A stretch of 64,000 nt of DNA from Golubevia sp. BC0850 (Eukaryota; Basidiomycota; Exobasidiomycetes; Golubeviales; Golubeviaceae): contig JAAVVG010000001.1 in the NCBI GenBank assembly GCA_012976225.1, forward strand, positions 744,001-808,000, read 5' to 3'. The translations under genes were made by a program, and so were the position numbers. Under the pieces are notes generated by a model, which saw only the letters and a list, made by a program, of their open reading frames with translations, made no database searches and was not told where the DNA came from. Positions within the stretch are counted from its first letter, which is position 1; every line of letters starts with the position of its first letter. Below are positions 22,234-33,121 of this stretch, in pieces.

Positions 22234-23435
22234 TCATTCAGCCTCTATGTCGGTGAAGAGTGTGACCTCAGGAGTCTTAGAACTGCGAGCAAAGGTGAGG
22301 AGGGGACAGGGGTGAGAGAAAGGTAAATTTGTTAGCACTCTCGAATAAAGCGACTCATTCATGCGACTGGGATCAAATGAATTGATGTAAGTGAGAGCAC
22401 TCACTCGGCAAACTTCAGACGATTCAAATCGGCAATGAAGTTCCCGTGACCATCCAGGTAGAGTCTTGGAGTTGAATTGGATTTCCAGAGGACGACTTGA
22501 GCGGAAGCGTCTCGATATTTTGCTTCGAATTCTTCTGCACATTTGGAGTTTGTGACTAAACGTTCTTCAGCTCTGAAGAATCTGCCCCAGTCCCAGGGAC
22601 TTCCCCATCCCTCGTCTGGTTTCGATCCTGCCGCCTCTTCTTCTTCTTCTTCTACCTCCATTCTCTCGGGCTCCTCTTTTAGAACGATCTTCTGCGAGTC
22701 TCTTAGAGGCAGGTCGTCCTATTTGATTCCATTATGGATTTTTACAGGTTCCAATTCTGAGAAGTTCTTGCGTAAACCTCCAATGACATCCGACACGGTT
22801 GCAGCTTTCATTTGGATAGGTCTTCCATCTCTGATGTCCGTCTCCGACTCGATTCCTTTCTCCCACCAGCTTCTCATTTGAGGGATTAGTTCCAGCAGAA
22901 TGATTTCTAAGGGGTCGAGATTAGGCGGAAACTCTGTTGCCCCCTCTTCTTCAGAACCTGAGAAGCTGTCGTAACCGTTCTTGAGAGAATAGTGTCTTCC
23001 GTTCCAGGATAGGAGCTCTAGGCGATTGGCTCTATACTCTGAATCTAGCATCTTGATGAAGAAGACGGGAGGACTGGTTGCATTCTGTTGACCCAAACTC
23101 CATTCGCGGTGGTTTGCAGGAACAACTTGTTCACTTCCAACCGTAAGAATAGCTAGCACTTCGAATGTCTCTTCACTTGTTCTTTCACGCTCCATCTTAA
23201 CGACTAGTTCGAATAGAGCTGGATGCAGTCGGATCTCGTCTCCATCTTTGAAGTTGCTCTTGAGGGAACCTTCGTCGAAAGGTGCGAGGAAGAGAGCTTC
23301 TTGAACTTGACGCAGTTGAGAGCAGTGGTGCAGGAACTTGTTGACACGTCTGATTCTGTTGAGGTCGAAGTAGTCTAGATGCTGAAAGATAGAGAGCCAA
23401 GCTCCGGCAGGTAGAGAGTTCAAATGCAGAGACAT
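22234..23435 (-). CDS. F-box protein with one in-frame TAG
   Basis: The frame runs from ATG at 23435 to a donor after 22405, then an exon 22282-22234, about 359 positions in all. The F-box lies at about 5-45 (SLPAGAWLSIFQHLDYFDLNRIRRVNKFLHHC), so the product probably bridges SKP1 to an SCF ubiquitin ligase target. The rest is acidic with a conserved-looking tail (GWGSPWDWGRFFRAEERLV, TPRLYLDGHGNFIADLNRLKFAE). A single TAG at 22719-22721 interrupts an otherwise continuous frame of over 1 kb. It is the last codon of a 27-base segment starting GT and ending AG, but that is far shorter than any other intron here. A second ATG 33 bases upstream (23468) is in frame. The gene could be a recent pseudogene, a read-through gene, or carry a base error. 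Confidence 0.6.
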
Positions 23436-23468
23436 CTTGCTGAGAAGAGGGGAAGAGGCACCGAGCAA

Positions 23469-23850
23469 GAAAGAAAGAATCAGGTAGTTAGTAGCAGCTC
23501 TCTTTCTAAAGTACTGCTAGACTTGCCAGATCTGGATGATGACTCTAAGTAGAATCTGAGGATCAATCAACTGTGAAGAGGAGGAGAAAGGGAAAGAAGA
23601 AGAAGAATTTTATCATTCTTGCCTCAGTCGCTATCAACCGGCTCGTGCTTCTGATCAGGTCGTGACGTAGATTTGTAAAAGCTCTTTGTCTGGTTCAAAC
23701 TCAAACCTACTATAATGCTATCTCAGCTTTATTAGAAGAAATGTAAACTCACTCTGTTCCAGGGGAAGGGCTTTTTGCTGTTGTGAAAGTCGAGAGCGTG
23801 CCTCTTCTATTCTTCTTGTGTTCTTCCCACCATCTCCACACATCCCAGAC
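23469..23850. promoter_or_regulatory. Divergent promoter region, F-box gene and ZIP2/SHOC1-like gene
   Basis: The two start codons face away from each other across about 380-415 bases. The region includes an A/G-rich stretch near 23575-23610. No named site is recognisable. Confidence 0.35.
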
Positions 23851-26800
23851 ATGTCACCTCTATTCAAAATCCAGAGAAATCAGCTCTTGAAGACACTTCC
23901 AGATGTAGACGTAAGTCAGCGATGTTTTCAAGATCACTTCACCTTGAGCTAACTCCCCTCTCTGTCTCTCGCAACAGTCCGAACTTTTCAGAGAGAACAC
24001 TCAAGGGGAGCTCGTCAGATTCCTGATCTTCAAAGCTTATGACTTCCAAAAGACTTTGGAACACCATCCGCTGAACGCAGTCTTTTGGTCTCAAGTCTTC
24101 ATCAAAGCTTTCGAGCCCTACTCTATCAAGAACGTTCTGAATGAGAAGATCGTGGCTACGAAAGAGATGCTCGCCTACTTCAAGCTCGAGATGAAGAAAA
24201 AGGCTATCTTCGAGAAGAATGAAGTACAAGACGAAGAGAACAGAGTTCAGGATGACATTCACTGTGGGTGTGACAAATGAAAATTGAGCTTCCACTCTCG
24301 AGATGGCTGACATTTATGCCCCCCTTCTTCACCACTTCTCACCACAGTCGAAGAAGCTCAAACTTCTTTCTTGGAATGTATGGAGGAGCAACTGATGACT
24401 AGAGTTCAAGTAGAGAGAACCTTCCGTAGAAGTTCAGAGCCTTATCACCCTTCTTCCGGTCAAGCGATGCACCTCATGGAGTTCGCTCCTCCTAGCCTGA
24501 CTGCTCTTCCTGAATTCGAGCCTCTTCCTAAGTTGTGAGTATCTCAGGATCATTGGGTTGCCGATGCCGATGCCGAGAATCGTTAATCACTGACGCATAC
24601 ATCCATCTTTTCTCGTCTGTCAGTCAAGAAGAGATACTCGACGAAGTCCTCCCATCTCCTTTCGCTTTCTGGAACCACTGCCTTCAAGATCTAAGAGACG
24701 GAGGCGATGAGATTCAACACGACGAGCATGAAGACCACGAAATTCATCCCTTCAACAGAAATGTGAGTCGAAACGAAGTGGGAAGAAGACAACGTCGTCG
24801 TCGGCAGCTGATTTCGAACCCTCACTTTCCTTCTTTCCTTCCCACGCAGCCTCATCTGAGACTTTCAACTCCAGTACTTTTCACAAGATTGGAGGAGTCA
24901 AGACTTTTCAAGGACGATGAGAGTCAAGGTTTCACTCCTGACCTTTCAACCTTGGGAGCTCTAGCAAAAGAGAGGTTCGATCAGCCAGAGGTGGATGTTG
25001 GAGCAGAAGAGCACCTGGGAGCCAGACTAGAACAATGGGGTAGGTCAAGCTGTTGACTTCTTTCTTCAATCAAGTGACGCACTTGTATGTATCTCATGAT
25101 TTCGTCCTCCTTGCCCTTTCCAAAGATCACATGCCAAACACCACTCCAACCGCCTCGAGTCCAGAGCCTCGTTCCGACGACACGATTCTCTCTTCTGCTG
25201 GTAGACAAGATCCAAGAAGCGAGGAGACTACTGTCTCTTCTCTCGGACTGTCAGCTGCTGATCAAGCTTTCAAGCCAGAAGATGGTGAATCTACGGATCT
25301 TCGTCTCGTCGACTGATTTGCACCTCCTCCGGCTGACCTCCCTTTCTGTTCTGCTGGCCTCTCTGAAAGAAGGACCTCTGTTTCCTAAAAGTTCGCCTTT
25401 CTCCACTCCCAGAGCTCCTGCTGGTAGTCGTGGTAGAAGTGTTGTCTCTAATCCGAGGTGAGTCTTGAGACAACTCATTTCTAGACCCCTTCCTTGACCC
25501 GAACTGACTCGAATCGCTCTCTTCTTTCTCAGGAATCACAACAAATACCAGAAGGTGCTTCGTTTTCTTTCTCTATCCAGTTTCGAAAAGCCGATGAACC
25601 TTCAAGACACCTTCGAGGGAGCTGCTTCGGTTTCGAAGGAATCTTTAGCTGTCCCCAAGCTCAAGGAGCGTTTCTTGGGCGGCGGTGGAAACAGCAGCTC
25701 CCTCTCTGAAGTCGTCAACGAAAGTAACGAGATCGATACTTCTACATCATCGTCTGCTTGGCTAGTGGGTGAGTAGAGTAGGTCAGATGCTCCAAGCAAT
25801 CTCGGCCAATAGTGACTGACCTACCTTCGACCCCTCGTCCTGAACAGCACCTATTCTACCCATTCCTAGCCCCGAGACCACCAAACTCGGTCTTCCTCTA
25901 TCTCTCTCGAACATCGCTGCTCTCAAAACCAAGGGACACGATCGTCTCTCCGTCCCTCGTCTCGCCACTGGCTTCCACTCTCTCAACATCGAGCTGCCAG
26001 ACTCTTTCATCTCGAGAAAGTTAGAGCGTCAACTCGCTTCGGAGCAGATCACTTGTGGAAGCGATGATCAGCTGGATGGGGACATGAGCTCTCTTCTCGA
26101 AGACTCTTTCTGGGAAAGCGAAATCGTGGAGCATGCCTCCGCCTCGGATCAGTTGTCAGCAGGAGGCTTGACGGATGACGACGAGGATCGTTTGGAACCG
26201 AACTTTGGAAACAAGACTTCAAGAGTCGAGGTCATGAACGAGGTCGACCTCTTCCAAGGACGGAGAGTGGTCTCTTCAGTTCCAACTTCGGCCCACTTTT
26301 CCTGTGAACATGGAGAAGAGGAACCAGAAGCGGCAGAGACGCTCACGCTGCTCGGAAGAGGAATAAGAGAAGACTACCAGGACGAAGAAGAGAGGGGTCA
26401 GCTAGGCTTCTTATCCGACAGAGACTATGGAAACGATGAAGACGAGGTAGGACAGCTGGCCTTCTTGTCTGAAAGAGACTATGACGATGCAGACTACCAG
26501 CTTCTCCATTCTCAGAAGAGAGAGGAGGAGTACTTCGCTCTGGACAGCTACACTCAGCTCTTGGATCGCAACAGTGAAGCAGACGCCCATTTGGATCCTC
26601 AAAGCAGCGGATCGGCTTCTCTATCTCCCTCGAGGAAACGCTCTCAGGAGCCTACAGCTCTGGAAAGAGTCGTCAAATCACGGAAGAAAGTCTCATCTAA
26701 CAACAATCTTCAATCTCTCTCTGGATCCATCAAGGACTTCGTAGACATCCGCAAAGGCAAACTTCCAACTTTGACTCCTCGTCTAGAGCCAGAGTCTCTG

Positions 26801-28073
26801 GAAATGATCGAGTCCCACCAAGCTAGATCAGATGCAACGAGCTCTTCAACCAGGGGTCCACAAAGGGAGGAGAAGGAGGTCAAAGGGGAACTTGCTAACG
26901 GGAAGGAAACTGCAATCGACAAGGAAGTTGGTGAGACGAATGTCATTCCTCAACAAGCTCACCTCCACGTCATCACCACTAAAGGGATTCAGAGCTACCA
27001 AGTGGTCGAGTGTCTCAAGAACAGATGGAATGTGAGTTGAGTGAACTCAAAGCCTGGCTGAAGCTGGATCCTTTCTTGAAATCGAAACTGACAAACCCAT
27101 CCCCTTTTCCATGAAGGTGTCGTTCGTCGAACGCGATGCCATCGACGCAGACTTCATTCTGGATCACAAGACGGCGGTGCTTTCCTCCAAGCTGTCCCTT
27201 CTGGTGAGTAAGAAAGGATCAACCAGTGGTTCGACCCACCTGATCACCGACGACCTCCACCCTTCTCGCCACCCACTCTCTCTGCTCTTCTCAGCCCGCT
27301 TCAATTCAAGCGCTGAGATCCTCTACCAAACCTCCTGTCAACGATCTGTTCAAGAAACTTCGAGGTGGGAGGTACGATCGCTTTCTCGTTCTACTAGAAA
27401 AGTGGATGAGCTCCGGATCTCTCATCCAAGTCGATGCAAGGCTAGAGAAGGCGCTTTCAGATCTCGACAAGTCGCTGAAGACGGGAGCTCTTCGTCACTT
27501 GCAGGTCGAGGTCAAGCTGGTCAGGTCACCCTCAGAGAGTGCAGCTCATATCAGATCTTTTTCAGAGGTCTTGATGAGAGAAGCCCATGAGATTTCGAAG
27601 GAAGAGATCCGCTCGACAGTCTTGCCTTCTATGGTTTGGGACTTCAATTCGAGGCCAGGTTGGCTTTACGAGGAGGCAGCTGAGGTAAGTAGAGAAAGGA
27701 AAAGTTAGTTTCAGTTCAGATACTCACCGTCGGACTCTTTCCTCTTCCCTAAACAGGAGGAGCTCAAGGTGAACTCGGAAATCTTCAATCCCTTGTGAGT
27801 AGGCGACGTGCCCTCCCTAGAGGCTCCTGAGATCGGCCACTCACACCTTCAACTTTTTCCAATGTACATAACAGTGCTGCAGCTTTGATCGTCGGGGTCA
27901 AAGGATCTTATGGTGCCTTTCAAAGCAGCAGCGATGCCGACAGACTAGGATGCTTTGAAGACACAATCGGAGCTGAGAGTGAGTACGCGCTACAACGATC
28001 CTCCTTCCGTCTCTTTTTGCTTTAACGCCTCTCTCTTGATCTTCCATTTATAGGACTCGAACGCTTCAGTTAA
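23851..28073 (+). CDS. XPF-family protein resembling ZIP2/SHOC1, meiotic crossover factor (putative)
   Basis: Fourteen exons (23851-23910, 23978-24263, 24348-24534, 24624-24762, 24850-25039, 25126-25284, 25370-25457, 25533-25768, 25848-27031, 27117-27203, 27295-27684, 27757-27794, 27875-27978, 28054-28073) join in phase to 1055 residues. The N-terminal 150 residues are helical; about 200-800 is acidic and Ser-rich. The C-terminus looks like an XPF nuclease domain: WNVSFVERDAIDADFILDHKTAVL, LFKKLRGGRYDRFLVLLEKW, then an HhH region NPFAAALIVG ... IGAERLERF. The catalytic ERKxxxD of active XPF proteins is absent: that position reads HKTAVLSSK. A dead XPF fold on a long chain fits ZIP2/SHOC1, which binds branched recombination intermediates with SPO16. 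EME1-type partners are also inactive but usually shorter. Exon structure is well supported; the family call is moderate. Confidence 0.62.
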
Positions 28074-28182
28074 CGGCATTGACAGTCAAGTGGCTTCAGA
28101 ATCCGAGGTGTAGGGGGCTCCTTATGGAAAGAACAACAGAATCGAAAAGCTGAAAAGGTCTGAAGCACAAGGAAAAACAGTT

Positions 28183-28788
28183 ATGACGGTTAATGAATCG
28201 AGTTCCTCGAGAGAGAAGGAAAAAAAAAAAAAAAACAACATTCGTACATTGAGAGGGAATGGTTTGAGACTGATTACTTGGACGGTGTGTTTCACTCGGA
28301 AACTCTACGCCGTTTCCTTCAACCTAACCCTTCTCTTCAACTGATCTCCTTCGAGAGCTCTCTTAGACAGAGGCAGAGTCTCTGTGTCACCTATTCTAGG
28401 GAGTTTCTTCCTCCGAGGAAGAAGACGAAGATGAAATGTGCCTCCAGAAGGCCGACGGAGAAATTCGATGGTCCCATCGTCCTTACTTCGGCAATGAATC
28501 CCCTCATCCTGTGATCCTAATATGTTGAGTATTTTGTCTCGTTTCTTTCGCGTTCGTTCATCCTAAGGGAAGAGCTTGGTCGAGGAAGGTTTGGACAGGG
28601 TGGCTTTGTTTAGGAGAAGATGTTGGGAGAAAGTGAAAGAATTGAGTAGAAGAGACCGAAAGCTTCCCGATACGACGATGAACTGGAGCAGTGCATCTAG
28701 CAGAGAGTTTATTAAGGAACAAATGTCAGCACAGGATGCGATGGGGGTGAAGGCTAAGGCGAGACTCACGTTGTGTCGTTTCGAATAG
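28183..28788 (+). CDS. Small hypothetical protein, three exons
   Basis: Exons 28183-28284, 28400-28523 and 28568-28788 join in phase to 148 residues. The second and third exons look coding: VSSSEEEDEDEMCLQKADGE, RWSHRPYFGNESPHPVILIW, then a basic helix GLDRVALFRRRCWEKVKELSRR and a TAG stop. The first exon is weaker because it contains a run of 16 A read as four lysines, and its start is chosen only because it keeps phase. I do not recognise the family. It begins about 110 bases after the ZIP2/SHOC1-like stop on the same strand, so it might instead be part of a longer transcript. Confidence 0.42.
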
Positions 28789-29294
28789 CGTATCTAGGCA
28801 GTTGAGGAAGCATTTGAGCTGGTTCGTTGTTCATAGTGAGAGTGCGCGAGAAAAAGAGAACAAAGAGAGAAAAGGAGAACAAAACCTTGCAAAGAAAGGG
28901 CTTCATATATATTTTTCATACTGTGTTGCTGCGCTGAGTCTGAAATGGGCTGTGCTAAGCATCGACCTCGATCCGCAGTCCGACCAAGCGTTGGAAGGGA
29001 ATGCTCTTGACCCCTGGAATTCTCAATCCCAAGGAATAGAAGTACACTCGCAAACGATATCTACTGGATTTCGATTCTCAGAAATCGGCCGCTGGTTTTG
29101 TGAACGAGTCATTGCTTCTTGAACCTCGTGGTCCGAAAGTTAGTGTCGACGTTCCACCTGCTCCTAATTTTCTTCTCTCTCAAACAACATCCTTTCTACC
29201 ACCATAGTTCAGAAAAAATAAGATTAATCTGACTATCAGGAGGAATCAACCAGCACGATACTACTTCAAGACGACTTCAACCTAGAACGAAGAA
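28789..29294. other. Intergenic region, nothing assigned
   Basis: These 506 bases carry an A/G-rich stretch (28845-28900) and open chance frames without splice or composition support. Confidence 0.45.
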
Positions 29295-31050
29295 ATGAAC
29301 GAAGAATCAGAATCCGCTCCAACTTTGGGAACTCTGGACTCAGCCAATGTCGACTACGAGGACGATCCAGTCATGAATGTTCTGTTAGCTCAATCATACG
29401 AAGCAAGCCATAAGGGAAATGGAACAAGAGAGGACGAAGATATGCAACGCGCAATCGAGTTGTCTCTGTTGGGTCAAACTCCAACTGCGCAGTCTTGCGA
29501 ACTTTCATCCTCATCCTCAACTTCAAACAAGGTAGACCAGGACAACATGGGGGCTAAGTTCGATCCCACTTGGTTCGACCAACTTTTAGCTGAACAAGAA
29601 CAAGTCCGAGAGGGGTTTGATCAGGCTCAAGTTTCAATCAACTTGCCCGCCAAATCTGAAACGTTTGAACAACCATCTCCTCCTGAAGTCATCGTCCTGA
29701 CAGAAGGTGGAATCTTCGAACAGATTGCTTATCCTGGGCAGTACTTCGATGCCGCTTGGGATCTCAGGATCAAAGACAGCGGTGGGAGAGCAGAGTGGAG
29801 CAAAGACGGGGTTTCACTTCAGCCGTGGGGATTGAGAGCTTTCGTTCCCGACGACTGTGCACTGGGATGTACCCATCAGGTTAAGATCGAGCTGAACAGT
29901 ATTATCGCAAGGGATGAGGACGACGGAACTCAAACAAACAAATCTCCATCTGTCGACTCTTTAAGAAGAAGAGGAACTATCAAGTCAAGTGCTGTAAGAG
30001 ACGGCTGGAGAAACATAAGACTCAAACGACTTCATCTCAGAGCGCCTTTAATGGAAGGATATTATGAAGAAATCTGGAGACTTCGCTATAGAGCTTTAAC
30101 TCAGGACAGATGCAGCGCGACTGCAGATGAGCATCGCCTCGGTTTCCCATTCGGCGACCTTTTCATCATCCGGTGGGTCCTGACCATAGTCATTCGCAGC
30201 TTCCGCAGCCGATTATATCGCTACCAACTGAGTCTCAATTTCTTTCTCTTTCTGCCACAGTGTCAAGGTCGACGCAACTAAGCCGAGATCCGCTCTTTCA
30301 GACACCATCTCTCCCAACATTCTTTCCAATCTTCAACTGAGATATAGCCTGATTTCTCAGGGAACCCGCTATTCTTCAAAGGATCAGAGCCTTACAGTTC
30401 CAGAGGTTCCCGCTAAGGAATTTTACGACTATATATGGGTCTTGAGGAATGACGGAAACGAGGAATGGCCGACAGGGCTCAAGATCTCAAGACTTCAAGA
30501 TGAATCAGAATCGACCGCTACCTTATCTTCCAAAGGAAAAGAGCGTAGTGTTGAACCTGGGCTGGTGGTGACAGACGAGAGAAGAAGATTTCTTTGCGTG
30601 CCGTTGAAAGTTGGGGCAACTGCTAGAGTCCTTTTATCTAGACGTAAAGCTCCCGCCATCCAAGGAATACATGAGGAGAGGTGGAGACTGTCTGTCAAGA
30701 TTGGAAAGACGGAAATTGATATAGGCGAGCCTTTGACTTTAAGGTGAGTTCCTTCGCGACCAAGGCTCCTTGTTTTGATGGCTTCTGACTTCTTCCACCC
30801 ATACTTTCTAACGCCTTGTTCTTCTTCCAGAATCAAAGTAGTGGAATCGAGTTCCGTCCGAGCGGAATCACCGCCTCCAACCTTTGAAGAGGCCACCAAA
30901 GCCTATCCGTCTAACTCATCCAACGACGAGACTGACGAGTGGGTCTTACCAGAGTTCGAAGAAAGTCCATCAGAGGTAGCTACCGATGAATTCAGCTTGA
31001 TTTCTTCCAGGAGAAGTAGTTTCGAAATAGTCGAGAGAGAATCAATCTAG
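29295..31050 (+). CDS. UIM plus tandem NBR1-like (FW) domain protein, putative ubiquitin/autophagy adaptor
   Basis: Three exons (29295-30172, 30261-30743, 30831-31050) give 526 residues. Residues 46-60 match a ubiquitin-interacting motif: acidic REDED followed by MQRAIELSLLG. Two Trp-rich beta domains follow. The first (about 130-265) contains PGQYFDAAWDLRIKDSGGRAEW and ends EGYYEEIWRLRY. The second (about 335-455) contains EFYDYIWVLRNDGNEEWPTG and ends HEERWRLSVKIGK. This spacing of Trp residues, with N-x-G before a W, is typical of the NBR1 central (FW) domain that binds cargo in selective autophagy. The last 60 residues are acidic and include short aromatic-acidic stretches (DEWVLPEFEE, SSFEIVERE) that could bind ATG8. 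No ZZ, PB1 or UBA is visible. The domain calls rest on reading the sequence, so confidence is moderate. Confidence 0.6.
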
Positions 31051-31144
31051 AGAATTAGTCCTTCCATGTCGTAGTAGTACTTTCAATTCTTTTCAATTGA
31101 CGATTTCTGCATATGTACAACGATACGGAAAAGAGTTGGATCGA

Positions 31145-32400
31145 TTATAGTTTCGCGAAAGTGGCCTTCTGTTTCTGCAAAGCGGCTGCCATCTGAAGAA
31201 CCGAGGTGGGAGAGAAAGCGAGAGACCAAGAGAGAGGGGAGAAGAAGCTCGAGGTCAGAGACTTTTAGCGAGTCATGATTCAAAATGATCAAATTTACTC
31301 ACAGCAACAGGAAGATCTTTAGTTTGAAGCATACTCATGTTCCAAGCAGCCTGGAAATCCAATCCTTCCTTCACAGTATGATCTCTTCCATGGAGTAAAG
31401 CAACCTTAGTTCCTCTAACCGCCACCGGACTTTTACTAGCAATGATTTTAGCGGTTTCAATAGCGGCTTCCTCTACTTCTCTCTTGCCACCTTCAACGAC
31501 TTTAGAAACGAATCCGAATTGAAAGGCTTCCTTTGCATCGAATTCTCTTGCACTCAAAGCTAATTCTCTAACCCAAGAATCATTTCCTACTACCTTTGGC
31601 ATACGTTGTAAAGTACCAATGTCAGCTGCTAGAGCGATATCTACTTCTTTAACGCAGAAACGTGAGCTGGAACTTGTGTATCTGATGTCACAAGCTGACA
31701 TTAAATCGATTCCTAATCCGAAAGCTACTCCGTGAACGGCACTTATTACTGGCTTTTCGCATTCTTCGATGGCTGAGAAGTTGTAAGGGAAATGGGAGGA
31801 GGTTGAGAGAGATCTTGTTGGAGATTAAAGAGAGTAAGATACGACTCACTTGTTAGAGCAGCTTGGAAGTCCCTAATGTGAGCTCGCATGTAGAAAGCCT
31901 TCCTGGCTACGTCATCAGTTTGATTCAAAACACTACTCAGACTGTCATCCATCACTGTTAGAGAGTCAGAGAGTAGACCTATCAGCACATCCCCAACTCC
32001 TCATCTCCCTCTGTCCTACGCTTGCAAACCTCGCATCAACTCACGATCCAGACCAGCTGTAAAACATCTACCCTCCCCACTGAGCACAACAGCACTGACT
32101 TCTGGGTCATCCCTGACATGCATGAAGATTTTGGCCATTTCCTGAGAGAAGGTGAGAGCTCTTTAGCCAACCGGAGAATTCGGGATCCGTTTGGACTTGA
32201 CTTACCTGCCATTGAGCGTTATCAAAAGCATTTACAGGAGCTCTGTTGAAGCTGACTCTCAAAACACCTTCCTGATCGAGGGGTAAGAAAGTAGCGGGGG
32301 TAGAGAATCAAGATGAGTTGGTTGAAAGCTGATTGAATGATCAATCGACCAGACTCACGCTCTCTAGATTTAAAGAGTGCCTAGTTGGAGCTGGTTGCAT
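31145..32400 (-). CDS. ECH1: Peroxisomal delta(3,5)-delta(2,4)-dienoyl-CoA isomerase
   Basis: Six exons (32400-32359, 32271-32206, 32141-32045, 31954-31850, 31772-31303, 31192-31145) give 275 residues, the usual crotonase-fold size. The enzyme shifts conjugated double bonds of odd-position unsaturated acyl-CoA so that beta-oxidation can proceed. Crotonase signatures are clear: VSFNRAPVNAFD, VVLSGEGRCFTAGLDLMDD, ISAVHGVAFGLGIDLMSACDIRY and KEVDIALAADIGTLQRMPKVVGN. The three acids known from rat ECH1 are conserved with the same spacing (D126, E146, D154). The final residues AKL form a type 1 peroxisomal targeting signal, carried by a separate 48-base last exon. Confidence 0.93.
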
Positions 32401-33121
32401 GCTCGTGTATGGTTTTGACATCTTGAAGAACTTCACTTGCTTGTTGTTGAGGTTGGATGGACAAGATTTATACTTCAACTTCCAAAGTCACCTCACTCTC
32501 GGGCACCGACCGGCTACATATCCGGTGAAAGAGTAATCATGTGTTCGAATGCGCTCTTTCCTGAAAAGTCTGAGGCTGCGAGGCTGTGAAAGACAGAGAA
32601 GAGTATATACTAGTAGCTATTTCCAAAGGTAGTCAGGTAGAGTCACTCACAGACCAGAGGAAATGGTGGCAATTGACTATTATTTCTACTCGCCTCACTG
32701 ACCTCACCACCGCGCACCGCGTCCTTATTTCGGATCATGCTCTGTTTGTTGACTGCTTCGCGATCTGCGACTCCGCAAGTCCCTCCGCCTCAACCGAAGG
32801 TCTAAACCAAACGGGTGATCGGTGATGTCACTTCGCATCCTCTCCTTGGTCGAGATCCAGGGACTGAACTCACACGACCTCTCTTCCTTTGCCTTATCAG
32901 ACCAAAGAAGTTGATAAGCATGATCTTCTTTGTCTTTCTCGGTTGGGGAGTTGTCGAGAGTTCCAACACTAATCTTGAAGTAGGACTCAATTCCTTAAAA
33001 AGCAGCAGGATCGAATTCCCATCTGGATTCTCCCCCATTTTCTCTTTCTCTACGGATACCTAGATCTATAGATTGATCGCTTTCCACTCTCCAATCTCTC
33101 GCGCATTTACTCAAACTCGTC
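32401..33121. other. Divergent promoter region, ECH1 and sedolisin
   Basis: The 721-base gap must hold both promoters. I see no consensus TATA box, gene or repeat. Confidence 0.4.

Noticed and set aside
22719-22745. A 27-base intron in the F-box gene as a confident call
   Set aside because: The segment has GT and AG ends, but every other intron here is at least about 65 bases, so it is reported only as a possibility.
23851-28073. Calling the XPF-like gene EME1/MMS4
   Set aside because: The chain is about twice the usual length, with a long N-terminal region more like ZIP2/SHOC1, though EME1 is not fully excluded.
28802-29122. 106-residue plus-strand frame
   Set aside because: Composition and lack of a plausible start or splice context suggest chance.
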